DNA from: Burkholderiales bacterium
Lineage (GTDB): Bacteria; Pseudomonadota; Gammaproteobacteria; Burkholderiales; JAEUOS01
NCBI GenBank assembly: GCA_016790635.1
Contig: JAEUOR010000034.1
Coordinates: 62,001-126,000 of the forward strand
Reading direction: 5' to 3'
DNA: 64,000 nt
Position numbers and translations under genes: made by a program. Shown piece after piece: positions 1 to 10,222 of this stretch (position 1 is its first letter; each line of letters opens with the position of its first letter). The notes under the pieces are model-generated. The model searched no databases and was not told where the DNA came from. It saw only the letters and a list, made by a program, of their open reading frames with translations.

Positions 1-60
1 GCGTTTGCGTCGTCGGCCATGATATTCTTACGTTTTTCTTGTCGATCGAGACTTTGAAAG

Positions 61-312
61 ATGAGCACGGCCACACTTTCCTCCAAGTTCCAGATTTCCA
101 TCCCCAAGGCCCTGCGTAACGAAATGGGGCTCAAGGCGGGGCAGAAGTTCGCCTTTCTTCGCATCGGCGACTCCCTGCGCTTGGTTCCCCAGCGCCCGAT
201 CTCGGCGTTGACCGGTATCGCGCGTGGTGCGAATACCAAGGACTACCGGGACCGCTCCGATCGTGATGCCAGGCTGACAACCAAGCGTGGTTCGTCCACG
301 CCCCGCGCTTGA
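61..312 (+). CDS. vapB: VapB-type antitoxin (AbrB/MazE-like swapped-hairpin fold)
   Basis: An 83-residue protein. Its first about 45 residues match the SpoVT/AbrB DNA-binding domain: an SSKFQISIPKALR strand-turn followed by a GLKAGQKF hairpin and a hydrophobic strand. The C-terminal tail contains YRDRSDRD, the kind of segment that docks onto a PIN toxin in VapBC pairs. The start is ATG with GAAAG just upstream. Its stop overlaps the TTG start of the toxin by four bases, as expected of a translationally coupled toxin-antitoxin operon. By family it should neutralise the toxin and repress the operon by binding upstream. A TCGATCGA palindrome lies in the 60 bases before it, but an operator cannot be assigned from one copy. 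Confidence 0.8.
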   Translation: MSTATLSSKFQISIPKALRNEMGLKAGQKFAFLRIGDSLRLVPQRPISALTGIARGANTKDYRDRSDRDARLTTKRGSSTPRA

Positions 313-686
313 TCGTCACCGATACCTGCGTCTGGGTCGAAGTCCTGGCGGCCACTGCGCTGGGCCAGGTCTTCGAACCGCGCCTTGCCAAACCGTCGGA
401 ATTGATCATCCCGACTCTGGTGCTGCTCGAACTGCGCAAATGGGCTTTGCGCGAGCTCGACGAGGACCAGGCCGATGCCATCATCGCTGCCACGCGTGAC
501 AGCGAAATCGTGCCGCTGACTGAATCCATTGCCCTGTTGGCCGCCGATCTGAGCCGCAGGTACAAGCTCTTCACGGCTGACGCCGTCATCTACGCGACCG
601 CAGTGCAGGAACAGGCGCCTCTCCTGACCGCGGACGCACACTTCAAGGACTTACCGGGAGTCGAGTATGTCGTCAAGGTCGCATGA
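309..686 (+). CDS. vapC: VapC-type PIN-domain ribonuclease toxin
   Basis: A 125-residue PIN-domain protein covering the whole family length. The metal-binding acidic residues are visible: D5 in the N-terminal IVTDTCVWVE strand, E41 in LLELRKW, D91 in LFTADAVIYATA and D109 in LLTADAHF. PIN toxins of this class are Mg-dependent endoribonucleases that cleave tRNA or other RNA. It starts at TTG overlapping the antitoxin stop (TTGA), so translation is coupled to the antitoxin. All catalytic residues are present, so it appears intact. The RNA target cannot be read from the sequence. Confidence 0.85.
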   Translation: MIVTDTCVWVEVLAATALGQVFEPRLAKPSELIIPTLVLLELRKWALRELDEDQADAIIAATRDSEIVPLTESIALLAADLSRRYKLFTADAVIYATAVQEQAPLLTADAHFKDLPGVEYVVKVA

Positions 687-798
687 AGCGGCGGCGGCGC
701 GCCACCGGGCTTGCTCTCAGCTCGCTCTGCGTTTGCGCCTTGTCGTGCATGCAACTTGCTTGACACGTTAGGAAACAAGATCCCAGGAACCCATCATC

Positions 799-3700
799 GT
801 GTCCATCCACGTCGCCCTCTCACACATCACGCATTACCGCTACGACAAACCCGTGGCCCTGGGTCCGCAGGTGGTGCGCCTGCGGCCGGCACCGCACGCG
901 CGCACGGCCATCCTGTCCTACTCGCTCAAGGTCACACCGGACAAGCACTTCATCAACTGGCAGCAGGACCCGCAGGGCAATTACCTCGCGCGCCTGGTGT
1001 TCCCGGACAAGACCCGGGAGTTCAAGGTCGAGGTGGACCTGGTTGCCGAGATGTCGGTGATCAACCCCTTCGATTTCTTCCTGGAGCCTGAGGCCGAGAA
1101 GGTCCCGTTCACCTACGACCCGGCGCTGGCGCATGAGCTGGCGCCCTACCTGCAGACCCTGCCGGCCACGCGCCGCTTTGCGGTTTATCTGGACGCCACG
1201 CCGCGCCACGCGACGCCGACGGTCGATTTCCTGGTGGCCTTGAATCGCCGCGTGCAGGAAGATGTGCGCTACCTGATCCGCATGGAACCCGGGGTGCAGA
1301 CGCCCGAGGAGACCCTTGCGGCGGGTTCGGGTTCGTGCCGCGACTCGACCTGGCTCCTGGTGCAGCTCTTTCGCCACTTGGGACTGGCCGCGCGTTTCGT
1401 CTCCGGCTACCTGATCCAGCTGACGCCGGACGTCAAATCGCTCGACGGTCCGTCCGGCCCGTCGGCCGATTTCACCGATCTGCACGCCTGGTGCGAGGTC
1501 TACCTGCCCGGCGCGGGCTGGGTCGGGCTGGATCCAACCTCGGGCCTCCTGGCTGGTGAAGGGCACATCCCCTTGGCTGCCACACCCGACCCGGGTAACG
1601 CCGCGCCGATTACCGGCCTGATCGAACCGGCGGAAGTCGAATTCAGCCACCACATGAGCGTGACCCGCGTCTTCGAGGCACCGCGGGTCACCAAGCCCTA
1701 TACCGAGGCGCAGTGGAGTGCCATCGACGCGCTGGGCCACAGGATCGATGCGGAACTTGCGCAAGGCGACGTGCGCCTGACCATGGGCGGCGAACCGACC
1801 TTCGTATCCGTCGATGACCGCGACGCCCCGGAATGGAACACCGAGGCCCTCGGCCCGACCAAGCGCATCAAGGGCGCGCGCCTGATGCGCCCTCTCATGG
1901 CGCGCTATGCACCACAAGGGCTGCTGCACTACGGCCAGGGCAAGTGGTATCCCGGGGAACAGCTGCCGCGCTGGTCGATCAATTGCTATTGGCGCCGCGA
2001 CGGCGAGCCCATCTGGACCGACCCGTCCCTGTACGCCGATGAATCCGTGGACTATGGCGCGACCGCGGAACAAGCCGGCGAGTTCCTGCGCCGCCTGAGC
2101 GCATACCTCGGACTGGATGCGAAATGGGTGTTCCCCGCCTTCGAGGATACCTGGTACTACCTGTGGCGCGAACGCCGCCTGCCGACCAACGTCGACCCGT
2201 TCGACGCACGACTGGCCGACCCCATGGAACGCGAGCGCCTGCGGCGCGTCTTCAGCGCGGGGCTGGATGCGGTCGCCGGGCACGTCCTGCCGATCGCGCG
2301 CAGCACCGACCCCTCCCGGCGCTGGCAGTCCGGTCCCTGGTTCCTGCGCGATGAACGCTGCTATCTGATCCCCGGCGACTCGGCCATCGGCCTGCGCCTG
2401 CCGCTGGACTCGCAACCCTGGGCCGCACCTGGCGACATGCCCTGGATCCACGAGCCCGATCCGGCACAGGTGTTTCCACGCCTGCCGGCGCAACGCGAGA
2501 TCGCGCGGCTGTTCCAGACGCCCAACGACCCGGCGCGCGCGCACGGCGCATGGCTTGACGATGGCCCGGATGGCGATGCCACCACGCTCGATGGAGCTTT
2601 CGGAAGCGCGGGCGCGGCCGGCAGCGCGGGGCGTCACGGTGCGCGGCGCGCTGCGGCCCGCCCCAACACGCCGGACACCCGGCCCGGACCATTCGAATCG
2701 GCCGGCTGGATCACGCGCACCGCCTTGTGCGCCGAGGCGCGGCATGGCGTCCTGTACATCTTCATGCCGCCTACCCAGGCCCTCGAACACTACCTGGAGC
2801 TGGTGGCTGGCGTCGAAGCCACTGCGGCCGACATGCGGCTGCCGGTGGTACTGGAAGGATACGAGCCGCCGCGCGACCCGCGCCTGGCGCACTTTCGCAT
2901 CACCCCCGACCCCGGCGTGCTGGAAGTGAACATCCAGCCGGCCGGCAACTGGACCGAGTTGGTCGATCACACCACGTTCCTGTACGAACAGGCGCATGCC
3001 ACCCGTCTCACGACCGAAAAGTTCATGCTCGACGGGCGCCACACCGGCACCGGCGGTGGCAACCATTTCGTGCTCGGCGGCGCGACGGTTGCCGACTCGC
3101 CCTTCCTCCGCCGCCCTGACCTGTTGAAAAGCCTGATCGGCTACTGGCACAACCACCCGTCCCTGTCCTACCTGTTCTCGGGCATGTTCATCGGCCCGAC
3201 CAGCCAGGCGCCGCGCATCGACGAGGCGCGCAACGACTCGGTCTACGAGATCGAGATCGCTTTTGCCGAGCTGGAGCGCCTGGCCGCTTCAAACACCCGT
3301 ATCGCCCCGTGGACGGTCGACCGGGCGCTGCGCAACCTGCTCATCGACGCCACCGGCAACACCCATCGCTCGGAATTCTGCATCGACAAGCTCTTCTCGC
3401 CGGACTCGTCCACCGGCCGCCTGGGACTGTTGGAACTGCGCGCCTTCGAGATGCCGCCGCACGCGCGCATGTCGCTCACCCAGCAACTCCTGATGCGTGC
3501 GCTGGTGGCGCGTTTCTGGCAGCGACCGTTCCGCCCGGCGCGCCTGGTGCGCTGGGGCACCGAGCTGCATGACCGCTTCATGCTGCCGCACTTCGTCTGG
3601 CACGATTTCAATGACGTGATCGGCGAACTCGTCGAGGCCGGCTACGCGTTCGATCCTGCCTGGTTCGCGCCGCACTTCGAATTCCGCTTTCCGCGCATCG

Positions 3701-4227
3701 GCGATTTCGCTGCCGGCGGCGTGCACGTCGAATTGCGCAGCGCCCTGGAGCCCTGGAACGTCCTCGGCGAAGAAAGCACCTCCGGCGGCACCGCGCGCTA
3801 CGTCGATTCCTCGGTCGAGCGCCTGCAGGTCAAGGCGACGGGCCTTGTGGCCGGGCGGCACCAGATCACGTGCAACGGCCGTGCCGTTCCCCTGCATCCG
3901 ACCGGCAACGTCGGCGAGTTCGCGGCCGGCGTGCGCTACCGCGCCTGGCAACCCTACTCAGCCCTGCACCCCTCCATCGGCGTGCACGCGCCACTCACCA
4001 TCGACCTGATCGACACCTGGGCCGGGCGCAGCCTGGGCGGGGCTACGTACCACGTCGCCCATCCGGGCGGTCGCAATCATGAGAACCTGCCGGTCAATGC
4101 CTACGAGGCGGAAGGACGGCGGCTGGCGCGCTATGCGCAGATGGGCCACACGCCGGGCCGCATCGAGGTTGCCACGGAGGCGCGCAATCCGAACTTCCCA
4201 TTCTCGCTCGACCTCCGACGGCCCTGA
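799..4227 (+). CDS. Transglutaminase-like / DUF2126 protein
   Basis: A 1142-residue cytoplasmic protein with no signal peptide. The N-terminal 85 or so residues are the beta-sandwich found before bacterial transglutaminase cores. A transglutaminase-like core follows with the triad C180 (GSGSCRDS), H229 (DLHAWCEV) and D245 (GLDPTSG). From about residue 290 to the end it matches the very large DUF2126 region, containing a MGGEPTFVS motif and a block around TGGGNHF. A Gly/Ala/Arg-rich low-complexity stretch near residues 595-640 interrupts it. The start is GTG with AGGAA nine bases upstream. It leads an operon with an ATP-grasp/alpha-E protein and a second transglutaminase. Family context suggests peptide or amide-bond chemistry; no substrate is known. 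Confidence 0.85.
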   Translation: MSIHVALSHITHYRYDKPVALGPQVVRLRPAPHARTAILSYSLKVTPDKHFINWQQDPQGNYLARLVFPDKTREFKVEVDLVAEMSVINPFDFFLEPEAEKVPFTYDPALAHELAPYLQTLPATRRFAVYLDATPRHATPTVDFLVALNRRVQEDVRYLIRMEPGVQTPEETLAAGSGSCRDSTWLLVQLFRHLGLAARFVSGYLIQLTPDVKSLDGPSGPSADFTDLHAWCEVYLPGAGWVGLDPTSGLLAGEGHIPLAATPDPGNAAPITGLIEPAEVEFSHHMSVTRVFEAPRVTKPYTEAQWSAIDALGHRIDAELAQGDVRLTMGGEPTFVSVDDRDAPEWNTEALGPTKRIKGARLMRPLMARYAPQGLLHYGQGKWYPGEQLPRWSINCYWRRDGEPIWTDPSLYADESVDYGATAEQAGEFLRRLSAYLGLDAKWVFPAFEDTWYYLWRERRLPTNVDPFDARLADPMERERLRRVFSAGLDAVAGHVLPIARSTDPSRRWQSGPWFLRDERCYLIPGDSAIGLRLPLDSQPWAAPGDMPWIHEPDPAQVFPRLPAQREIARLFQTPNDPARAHGAWLDDGPDGDATTLDGAFGSAGAAGSAGRHGARRAAARPNTPDTRPGPFESAGWITRTALCAEARHGVLYIFMPPTQALEHYLELVAGVEATAADMRLPVVLEGYEPPRDPRLAHFRITPDPGVLEVNIQPAGNWTELVDHTTFLYEQAHATRLTTEKFMLDGRHTGTGGGNHFVLGGATVADSPFLRRPDLLKSLIGYWHNHPSLSYLFSGMFIGPTSQAPRIDEARNDSVYEIEIAFAELERLAASNTRIAPWTVDRALRNLLIDATGNTHRSEFCIDKLFSPDSSTGRLGLLELRAFEMPPHARMSLTQQLLMRALVARFWQRPFRPARLVRWGTELHDRFMLPHFVWHDFNDVIGELVEAGYAFDPAWFAPHFEFRFPRIGDFAAGGVHVELRSALEPWNVLGEESTSGGTARYVDSSVERLQVKATGLVAGRHQITCNGRAVPLHPTGNVGEFAAGVRYRAWQPYSALHPSIGVHAPLTIDLIDTWAGRSLGGATYHVAHPGGRNHENLPVNAYEAEGRRLARYAQMGHTPGRIEVATEARNPNFPFSLDLRRP

Positions 4228-4260
4228 CGAAGAACGATCATTCCCGCTTCCGCCCAACCC

Positions 4261-6735
4261 ATGCCTGCGCGCATCCTCGCTGCCTATCCGCCCGCCGCCG
4301 CGCGCTACGACGAGATGCTGGAAGCGCCGGCGCAGCCGCGGCCGCACTGGAAGCCGCTGTTCGATGAATTGCTCGCCACGCCGCCCAAGCTCTTGCGCGA
4401 GCGGGCACTGGAAATCGATCGCCAGGTGCGCGAGAACGGCGTCACCTACAACGTCTACGCCGATCCGGCCGGCACCGACCGCCCCTGGGACCTGGATCTC
4501 CTTCCGCAGATCCTGCCGCACGACGAGTGGGCTGGCATCGCCGCGGCAGTCGCGCAGCGCGCCGACCTGCTCAATCGCCTGCTGGCCGATGCCTACGGAC
4601 CGCAGCGCCTGATCGCCGACGGTCTGCTGCCGGCCGCCCTGGTGCACGGCAACGCCGGGTTCCTGCGCCCCTGCCACGGCATCGTTCCGCCGGGCGGCGT
4701 GTACCTGCATGTCTACGCTGCCGACATCGCGCGTGCCCCGGACGGGCGCTGGTGGGTGGTGGCCGACCGCAGCCAGTCGCCCTCCGGCGCGGGTTACGCG
4801 CTGGAAAACCGCCTGGCGATCTCGCGCGCCTTTCCGCACCTGTTCCGCGACCTGCGCGTACAGCCGCTGGCGCGCTTTTTCGCCACCCTGCGCGATTCGC
4901 TGGCGCAGTGGGCGCCCAGCGAGGGCGAAGCGCCGCTGATCGTGCTCCTGACGCCCGGGCCCTACAACGAGACCTACTACGAGCACGCGCTCCTGGCGCG
5001 CTACCTGGGCTTTCCGCTGGTCGAAGGCGGCGACCTCGCGGTGCGCGACGGCCGGGTCTGGCTGCGCACGCTTTCCGGCCCGCAACGCGTGCACGCGATC
5101 CTGCGTCGCCAGGACGACGATTTCTGCGATCCGCTGGAACTGCGCAGCGACTCCGCACTGGGCATCCCCGGCCTGACCGAGGTGGTACGGCGCGGCAACG
5201 TGCTGGTGGCCAACAGCCTGGGGTCCAACCTGATCGAATCCGGCGCCATGCTGGGCTACCTGCCGCGCATCTGCGAGCACTGGCTGGGCCAGCCGCTGGC
5301 CATGCCCTCGGTGGCCACCTGGTGGTGCGGCGAAGCGGCGGCGCTGGAAGAAGTCGAGGAGCGCCTCTCCGACCTGGTGATCAAGCCGGCCTACCCGCAA
5401 CTGCGCGGCGAAGTCGTGTTCGGCCAGGACCTCGATGGCGCCGGGCGCGAACGCCTGCTTTCTGCCATGCATGCCCATCCGGACCGCTACGTGGCCCAGG
5501 AGATGGTGCGCATTTCGCAGGCACCGGTGTGGGGCCGCAGCGAAGCGGCGCACCTCACCGCGGGCGCCGTGGGCCTGCGCGTCTATGCCTGCGCCACCGC
5601 TTCCGGTTACGTGGTCATGCCCGGCGGCCTGACGCGCGTGGCCACCGGGCCGGATGCGCGCGTGATCTCGATGCAGCGCGGCGGCGGCAGCAAGGACACC
5701 TGGGTACTGTCGCAGGGCCCGGTGTCGGACTTCAGCCTGATTCGCCGCGCGGTGAGCGCAGTCGACCTGGTGCGCAGCCCGCACAACCTGTCCAGCCGCA
5801 TCGCCGAGAACCTCTTCTGGTTCGGCCGCTACGCGGAGCGCAGCGACAACACCGCGCGCCTCCTGCGCGTGGCGCTGGGTGCCCTGGTCGATGCCTCACC
5901 CGAACGCCCCGGGCGCGAATGGCGCCCGATCGCTGCGCTTTGCCGGTCCTGGGGCCTGCTGCCAGCCGAAGCCGCAACCTCGCGCGACATGGCCGAGGTT
6001 GCGCTGCGCCGCGCTGTTGCCGACGCCTCGGTCGCCGGGCTCGCCGGCTGCCTGGGGCAACTCTTTCGCGTCGCCTTCCAGCTGCGCGAGCGCCTCTCGG
6101 TCGACAACTGGCGCACCTTGAACCGCATGGTGCAGCGACTGGCGCGCTGGCAACAGCGCAGTCCGTCCCTGGCCGAGGCCTTGAGCGAACTCGATCAGGC
6201 CACCCTGTCGCTCATGACGCTGGCGGGGTTCGCGCTGGACGGCATGACGCGCGACCAGGGCTGGCGTTTCCTGACCATCGGCCGGCGCGTCGAGCGCGCG
6301 CAGTTCCTCGCAGCCGCGCTGGGCCATGCGCTCGGCGAAGGCGAGGACGCCGAACTCGAGTGGCTGCTTGAACTGGCCGACAGCATCGTCACCTATCGCT
6401 CGCGCTACATGGCACGCCCGCAATGGCTGCCCGTGCTGGACCTCCTCATCCGCGACGAGACCAACCCGCGCTCGGCGGCCTACCAGCTGCTGGGCCTGGC
6501 CGACACCCTGCGCCGCCTCTCCGAAAACTTCGGCGAGTGCGGCAGCGCACGCGTCGAACCGCTGTGCGAGGCGCTCTTCGCCTTGCGTCCGGCCAACGAT
6601 CTGGTGCCGGGCGCGCCGGCGCTCGCCGCATTCATGCAGCGCTTCGGGCGCGAATCCTGGGCCATTGCCGAGACCCTCGAGCAGCGCTTTTTCAGCCACA
6701 CCGAAAGCGATCCGCACGCATTGGTGTCGCCATGA
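4261..6735 (+). CDS. Circularly permuted ATP-grasp protein fused to an alpha-E domain
   Basis: An 824-residue two-part protein. Residues about 15-490 match the circularly permuted type 2 ATP-grasp family (DUF404/407), seen in HGNAGFLRPC, PPGGVYLHVYAADI, the LTPGPYNETYYEHA block and an LVIKPAYPQLRG ATP-binding strand. Residues about 508-815 are the helical alpha-E domain (DUF403), opening with SSRIAENLFWFGRYAER. In many genomes the two halves are separate adjacent genes; here they are one polypeptide. ATP-grasp enzymes form amide bonds through acyl-phosphate intermediates, so an amidoligase role is likely. Its stop overlaps the next transglutaminase start in ATGA. The actual substrate is unknown. 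Confidence 0.88.
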   Translation: MPARILAAYPPAAARYDEMLEAPAQPRPHWKPLFDELLATPPKLLRERALEIDRQVRENGVTYNVYADPAGTDRPWDLDLLPQILPHDEWAGIAAAVAQRADLLNRLLADAYGPQRLIADGLLPAALVHGNAGFLRPCHGIVPPGGVYLHVYAADIARAPDGRWWVVADRSQSPSGAGYALENRLAISRAFPHLFRDLRVQPLARFFATLRDSLAQWAPSEGEAPLIVLLTPGPYNETYYEHALLARYLGFPLVEGGDLAVRDGRVWLRTLSGPQRVHAILRRQDDDFCDPLELRSDSALGIPGLTEVVRRGNVLVANSLGSNLIESGAMLGYLPRICEHWLGQPLAMPSVATWWCGEAAALEEVEERLSDLVIKPAYPQLRGEVVFGQDLDGAGRERLLSAMHAHPDRYVAQEMVRISQAPVWGRSEAAHLTAGAVGLRVYACATASGYVVMPGGLTRVATGPDARVISMQRGGGSKDTWVLSQGPVSDFSLIRRAVSAVDLVRSPHNLSSRIAENLFWFGRYAERSDNTARLLRVALGALVDASPERPGREWRPIAALCRSWGLLPAEAATSRDMAEVALRRAVADASVAGLAGCLGQLFRVAFQLRERLSVDNWRTLNRMVQRLARWQQRSPSLAEALSELDQATLSLMTLAGFALDGMTRDQGWRFLTIGRRVERAQFLAAALGHALGEGEDAELEWLLELADSIVTYRSRYMARPQWLPVLDLLIRDETNPRSAAYQLLGLADTLRRLSENFGECGSARVEPLCEALFALRPANDLVPGAPALAAFMQRFGRESWAIAETLEQRFFSHTESDPHALVSP

Positions 6736-7661
6736 CTGTGCTCGCCGTGCGCCACGAGACGCGCTGCGAATACGCCGCGCCTGTCCTCCTGTCAAGGCAG
6801 CTCCTGCACCTGACGCCGCGACCCGACCTGCATCAGGAAGTGCGCGACCACCGCATCGACCTGAGCCCGCTCCCCGCCGAATCATCCACCGCTTCGGATT
6901 ACTTCGGCAACGCGGTCTTGCAGGCGGCGATCACCGAGTCACACCGCGTCCTGACCATCACCGCTGAATCGACGGTGCGCCTCAACCCGCGCCCGCTGCC
7001 ACGCGACCTCTCAGCCTGGGAGTCGGTGCGCGACCGGCTGGCCGCGCTCGACGGCCCCGGCGCGCTGGACGCGACCCGCTTCGCGCACGACTCGCCCTAC
7101 GTCGAACGCAACGCGGCGGTGCGCGCCTATGCCGCCCCAACGTTTACCGCGGGACGTTCCCTCATCGAAGCGCTCCTGGACTTGAACGCGCGCATCCACG
7201 CCGAGTTCGAGTTCGACCCCACCGCCACCAGCGTGGCCACGCCGCTGGCGGATGTATTGCGTGACCGCCGCGGCGTGTGCCAGGACTTCGCCCACCTGAT
7301 GATCGCCTGCCTGCGCAGCGTGGGCTTGAGCGCGCGCTATGTCAGCGGCTACATCCTCACCGCGCCGCCGCCGGGCATGCCGCGCCTGGTCGGCTCGGAT
7401 GCCTCGCACGCCTGGGTCTCGGCCTGGTGCCCGGGCTTGCCTGGCGACTGGCTGGACCTGGACCCGACCAACGACTGCCTGGTCGCGAACGAACATGTCA
7501 CCCTCGCCTGGGGGCGCGACTTCCACGATGTCACGCCGACGCGCGGGGTGATCATCGGCGGCGGCGAGCAGGAGTTGCAGGTCGCGGTCACCGTCTCTCC
7601 GCTGGACGACACCGGTCAGCACGTGCCTGCGGTCGAGCCAGGCGCGTCGCCCATCCCGTAG
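6732..7661 (+). CDS. Transglutaminase-family protein
   Basis: A 309-residue protein with the N-terminal transglutaminase-like beta domain (about 1-85) and a transglutaminase core. The likely triad is C183 (RGVCQDFAH), H226 (ASHAWVSAW) and D244 (LDLDPTND). The ATG chosen at 6732 overlaps the preceding stop by four bases; the frame is open further upstream but that part only shadows the ATP-grasp gene. It is the third member of the amidoligase-type operon. Members of this family are thought to act as peptidases or amidases that reverse or edit the ligase product, but that is inference. It has no signal peptide, so it should act in the cytoplasm. Confidence 0.87.
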   Translation: MTVLAVRHETRCEYAAPVLLSRQLLHLTPRPDLHQEVRDHRIDLSPLPAESSTASDYFGNAVLQAAITESHRVLTITAESTVRLNPRPLPRDLSAWESVRDRLAALDGPGALDATRFAHDSPYVERNAAVRAYAAPTFTAGRSLIEALLDLNARIHAEFEFDPTATSVATPLADVLRDRRGVCQDFAHLMIACLRSVGLSARYVSGYILTAPPPGMPRLVGSDASHAWVSAWCPGLPGDWLDLDPTNDCLVANEHVTLAWGRDFHDVTPTRGVIIGGGEQELQVAVTVSPLDDTGQHVPAVEPGASPIP

Positions 7662-7671
7662 GAGCGGGCCT

Positions 7672-8115
7672 TTGCGGCTGGTACTGGACACCAACGTCTG
7701 GCTGGACTGGCTGGTGTTCGACAACCCGGAGGTCGTGCCCCTGCGCGAGGCGGTGGCTGCCGGCGCCAGCATCGTCATCGACACTGCCTGCCTGGCGGAA
7801 CTGGAACGCGCACTCGCCTACCCACTCGGCCGCTGGACCCTGACAGCGGCCGGACAGGCGGCCGCACTGACGGCCTGCGATGCGTTGACCGACGGCGCCC
7901 GGCCGCCCAATGCCGCGAACGCGGCGCAAGGCTCACCAAAGCTTCCGACCTGCCGCGATCCGGACGACCAGAAGTTCCTGGAACTTGCACGCGACCGTCG
8001 CGCCGATGTCCTCGTCACGCGCGATCGCGCCCTGCTGGAACTGGCACGACCGCGCCGCGCGGCGCTGCCGTTTCGCATCGTCACGCCACGCCAGTTCGCC
8101 GCAAGCGGCGCCTGA
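7672..8115 (+). CDS. Solitary PIN-domain protein (COG1569-like putative toxin)
   Basis: A 147-residue PIN-domain protein of the class annotated as putative toxin-antitoxin component. It starts LVLDTNVWLDWLVF with D6. E43/E45 lie in the CLAELERAL helix, D96/D99 in CRDPDDQKFLELA, and D118 in LVTRDRALLE, giving a complete acidic site. The start is TTG at 7672 with GGAG directly after the upstream stop, so it lies only ten bases behind the transglutaminase gene and is probably cotranscribed with it. No antitoxin gene is adjacent on either side. It may be an RNase with a housekeeping or regulatory role, or a toxin whose partner was lost. Confidence 0.8.
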   Translation: MRLVLDTNVWLDWLVFDNPEVVPLREAVAAGASIVIDTACLAELERALAYPLGRWTLTAAGQAAALTACDALTDGARPPNAANAAQGSPKLPTCRDPDDQKFLELARDRRADVLVTRDRALLELARPRRAALPFRIVTPRQFAASGA

Positions 8116-8119
8116 AGGT

Positions 8120-8887
8120 TCAGGCCAGCGACGACCAGCCCGGTTCGTCGCGGTCGAGCATGCGCTTGATCGAGGCGAAGAAGTAGTCGTCCTGCTGCCG
8201 CTCCCCGGCGATCTGCGCGGCGACGGTCTCGCACATGGCGGCCGGAATCGCGCGCAGCGGCCTGCCTGCGGCCCCCTGCACGGCAAGTACCTGATGCATG
8301 CAGGTGCGCTCCAGGTAGTAGAGGTCGCCGAAGGCGCGCGCCACGGTCGGCCCGACCACCGTCACGCCGTGGCTGGCCATGAACATGATGTCGCGACCGG
8401 ACAGCTTGGCCGCGATGCGCCGCCCTTCGGCATCGTCGAGTGCGACGCCGTTGTACTCGTCGTCGTAGGCGATGCGCCCGTAGTAGCGCAGCGCGTTTTG
8501 GTTGCACCACTCGACCCGCCCGCCTTCGATCAATGTGAGCGCGGTTGCGAACGGCATGTGGGTGTGCATGACGCACTTGGCGTGCGGATTGGCCTGGTGG
8601 ATATGGCTGTGGATGAAGAACGCAGTCGGCTCCATCGTGTGCCGGCCCTCGAGGATGTTGCCCTTGGCGTCGATCAAGAGGATGTCGGCGGCAGTAACCT
8701 CGCTCCAGTGCAGGCCCTGCGGATTGATCAGGTAGCGCGCGGGCGCAAGTTCCAGACTGAAATGGTTGCAGACCCCCTCGTTCAATCCCAGGCGCGCGGC
8801 CCAGCGCAGCGCCGCGGCGAGGTCAATGCGTCCCTGATCGGCCACGCTGTCGCGGCGCGCGGTGGCGTGCGGTTTGGCTTTTTTCAT
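8120..8887 (-). CDS. Class II aldolase/adducin-family protein
   Basis: A 255-residue class II aldolase/adducin-domain protein. The ATG at 8887 has AAGGAG about ten bases upstream; an in-frame extension further upstream lacks that signal. Family motifs include GVCNHFSLEL near the N-terminus, the metal-binding VMHTHMPFA histidine pair and ASHGVTVVG. Members include L-fuculose-phosphate aldolases and various decarboxylating or lyase enzymes that use a divalent metal. It follows an FAD oxidoreductase gene by 43 bases on the same strand, so the two probably act in one catabolic route for a hydroxy acid or sugar-derived compound. The substrate cannot be determined from the sequence. Confidence 0.8.
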   Translation of the reverse strand: MKKAKPHATARRDSVADQGRIDLAAALRWAARLGLNEGVCNHFSLELAPARYLINPQGLHWSEVTAADILLIDAKGNILEGRHTMEPTAFFIHSHIHQANPHAKCVMHTHMPFATALTLIEGGRVEWCNQNALRYYGRIAYDDEYNGVALDDAEGRRIAAKLSGRDIMFMASHGVTVVGPTVARAFGDLYYLERTCMHQVLAVQGAAGRPLRAIPAAMCETVAAQIAGERQQDDYFFASIKRMLDRDEPGWSSLA

Positions 8888-8930
8888 GGTCTGGCTTCTC
8901 CTTGAGGAATCAGGCGCCTGGCGCCCCGGT

Positions 8931-10031
8931 TCACAGCATGTCGGCCACGTACTCGGCAATCGCCAGGGACGAGGTCAACCCCGGCGACTCGATGCCGAAG
9001 AGGTTGATGAGCCCGGGCACGCCGTGGACCTGCGGGCCGTCGATGACAAAGTCGTAAGCCGGCTCGCCCGGCGCCTGCAGCTTGGGACGGATGCCGGCGT
9101 AGCCCGGTGCGAGCGCGCCGTCGGGAAGTTGCGGCCAGTATGCACGGATCGCGGCATAAAAACTGTCGGCACGGCGCGGATCGACCGTGTAGTCCAGCGA
9201 TTCGACCCACTCCACATCCGGGCCGAAGCGGGCCTGCCCGCCCAGGTCGATGGTCAGGTGCACGCCCAGTCCGGCTGCCTCGGGTGCCGGGTAAATGAGG
9301 CGCGAAAACGGTGACCGACCGGTGAGCGTGTAGTAATTGCCCTTGGCGAAGTAAGCCTTCGGCACGTGCGTGTCCGCCAGGCCGTCGAGTTGCCCGGCCA
9401 GGCCCGGTGCGGCCAGGCCGGCGCTGTTGACCACCACGCGGGCCCGGATCTCGCTGGCAGTCTCGCCGCCGACCTCGAGCGTGATGCCGTCGTCGCGGCA
9501 CGCGCCGCGCAACACGGGTGAAGCGAAGGCCAGCATGCCGCCGGCCGATTCCAGGTCACCCTGCAAGGCCAGCATGAAGGCGTGGCTGTCGACGATGCCG
9601 GTGGACGGCGAGTGCACCGCAGTAACGCAGGACAGGGCCGGCTCCATTGCCAGCGCCTCCGCGCGCGAGAGCATGCGCAGGTCGGGCACACCGTTGGCGT
9701 GGCCGCGCGCCACCAGGCCCTTGAGTCCTTCGACCTGGTCTTCCGCGGTGGCGACGATGAGCTTGCCGCAGTTGTGGGTTGTCACGCCATGCTCGGCGCA
9801 GTAGCGGTACAGCGCATGCTTGCCGGCGACGCAAAAACGCGCCTTCAAGGAACCGGTCGGATAGTAGATGCCGGCGTGGATTACCTCACTGTTGCGTGAA
9901 CTCGTGCCGGTGCCGATGCCGGACTCGGCCTCGACGACCACCGTCTCGAGGCCCTTTTGCGCGAGCGCGCGCGCCACCGCCAACCCGACCACTCCCGCGC
10001 CGATGACGACGCATTCCACCGATTCGGCCAT
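8931..10031 (-). CDS. FAD-dependent oxidoreductase, L-2-hydroxyglutarate dehydrogenase-like
   Basis: A 366-residue DAO-fold flavoprotein. The dinucleotide-binding motif is [13 protein letters not shown] near residues 11-23, followed by the acidic strand end VVVEAE. The segment [15 protein letters not shown] is characteristic of the LhgO group, which oxidises 2-hydroxy acids and passes electrons to the quinone pool. The C-terminal [18 protein letters not shown] block completes the FAD site. It starts at ATG 10031 and is the first gene of a two-gene unit with the class II aldolase. A specific L-2-hydroxyglutarate activity is plausible but unproven; a different 2-hydroxy acid is possible. Confidence 0.82.
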   Translation of the reverse strand: MAESVECVVIGAGVVGLAVARALAQKGLETVVVEAESGIGTGTSSRNSEVIHAGIYYPTGSLKARFCVAGKHALYRYCAEHGVTTHNCGKLIVATAEDQVEGLKGLVARGHANGVPDLRMLSRAEALAMEPALSCVTAVHSPSTGIVDSHAFMLALQGDLESAGGMLAFASPVLRGACRDDGITLEVGGETASEIRARVVVNSAGLAAPGLAGQLDGLADTHVPKAYFAKGNYYTLTGRSPFSRLIYPAPEAAGLGVHLTIDLGGQARFGPDVEWVESLDYTVDPRRADSFYAAIRAYWPQLPDGALAPGYAGIRPKLQAPGEPAYDFVIDGPQVHGVPGLINLFGIESPGLTSSLAIAEYVADML

Positions 10032-10132
10032 GCCTGCCTTGAAAATGTATCGTGATGCCCTGATCTCGAAAGTTTAGACGATGCCATGTGCGTCGATGCG
10101 GCAACGGCCTCGTCAGATGTGCGGACCTTGAC

Positions 10133-10149
10133 GCGGCGCAAGACGCCGC
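10133..10149. other. Short perfect hairpin in a divergent intergenic region
   Basis: A six-base stem GCGGCG with its complement CGCCGC around a five-base loop. It lies between the FAD oxidoreductase start (10031) and the small secreted protein start (10223). TTGACG overlaps its left edge, but no convincing -10 follows at normal spacing. It could be a protein-binding palindrome or only a GC-rich coincidence. Confidence 0.3.
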
Positions 10150-10222
10150 ACCAACAATCGGGTATCGTCATTGCATCTTTCGGCGGCGCCACACAGCCGT
10201 CAAACCGGACAAGGAGCCACCC

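Noticed and set aside
1..20. Possible minus-strand start codon at 20 running off the left edge (MADDANA)
   Set aside because: Only six codons are visible and the upstream ribosome-binding signal is weak; it cannot be supported.
755..800. TTGACA at 760-765 before the DUF2126 gene
   Set aside because: A perfect -35, but the bases at -10 spacing are GC-rich; no promoter can be claimed.
820..3156. A 778-codon open frame on the minus strand opposite the transglutaminase/DUF2126 gene
   Set aside because: It lies fully opposite a well-supported gene, has no family features and results from high GC in the third codon position.
3958..6371. Long open frames opposite (608 codons) and in another frame (614 codons) of the ATP-grasp/alpha-E gene
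   Set aside because: Arg/Ala/Gly-rich translations without domains; shadows of a gene with clear motifs.
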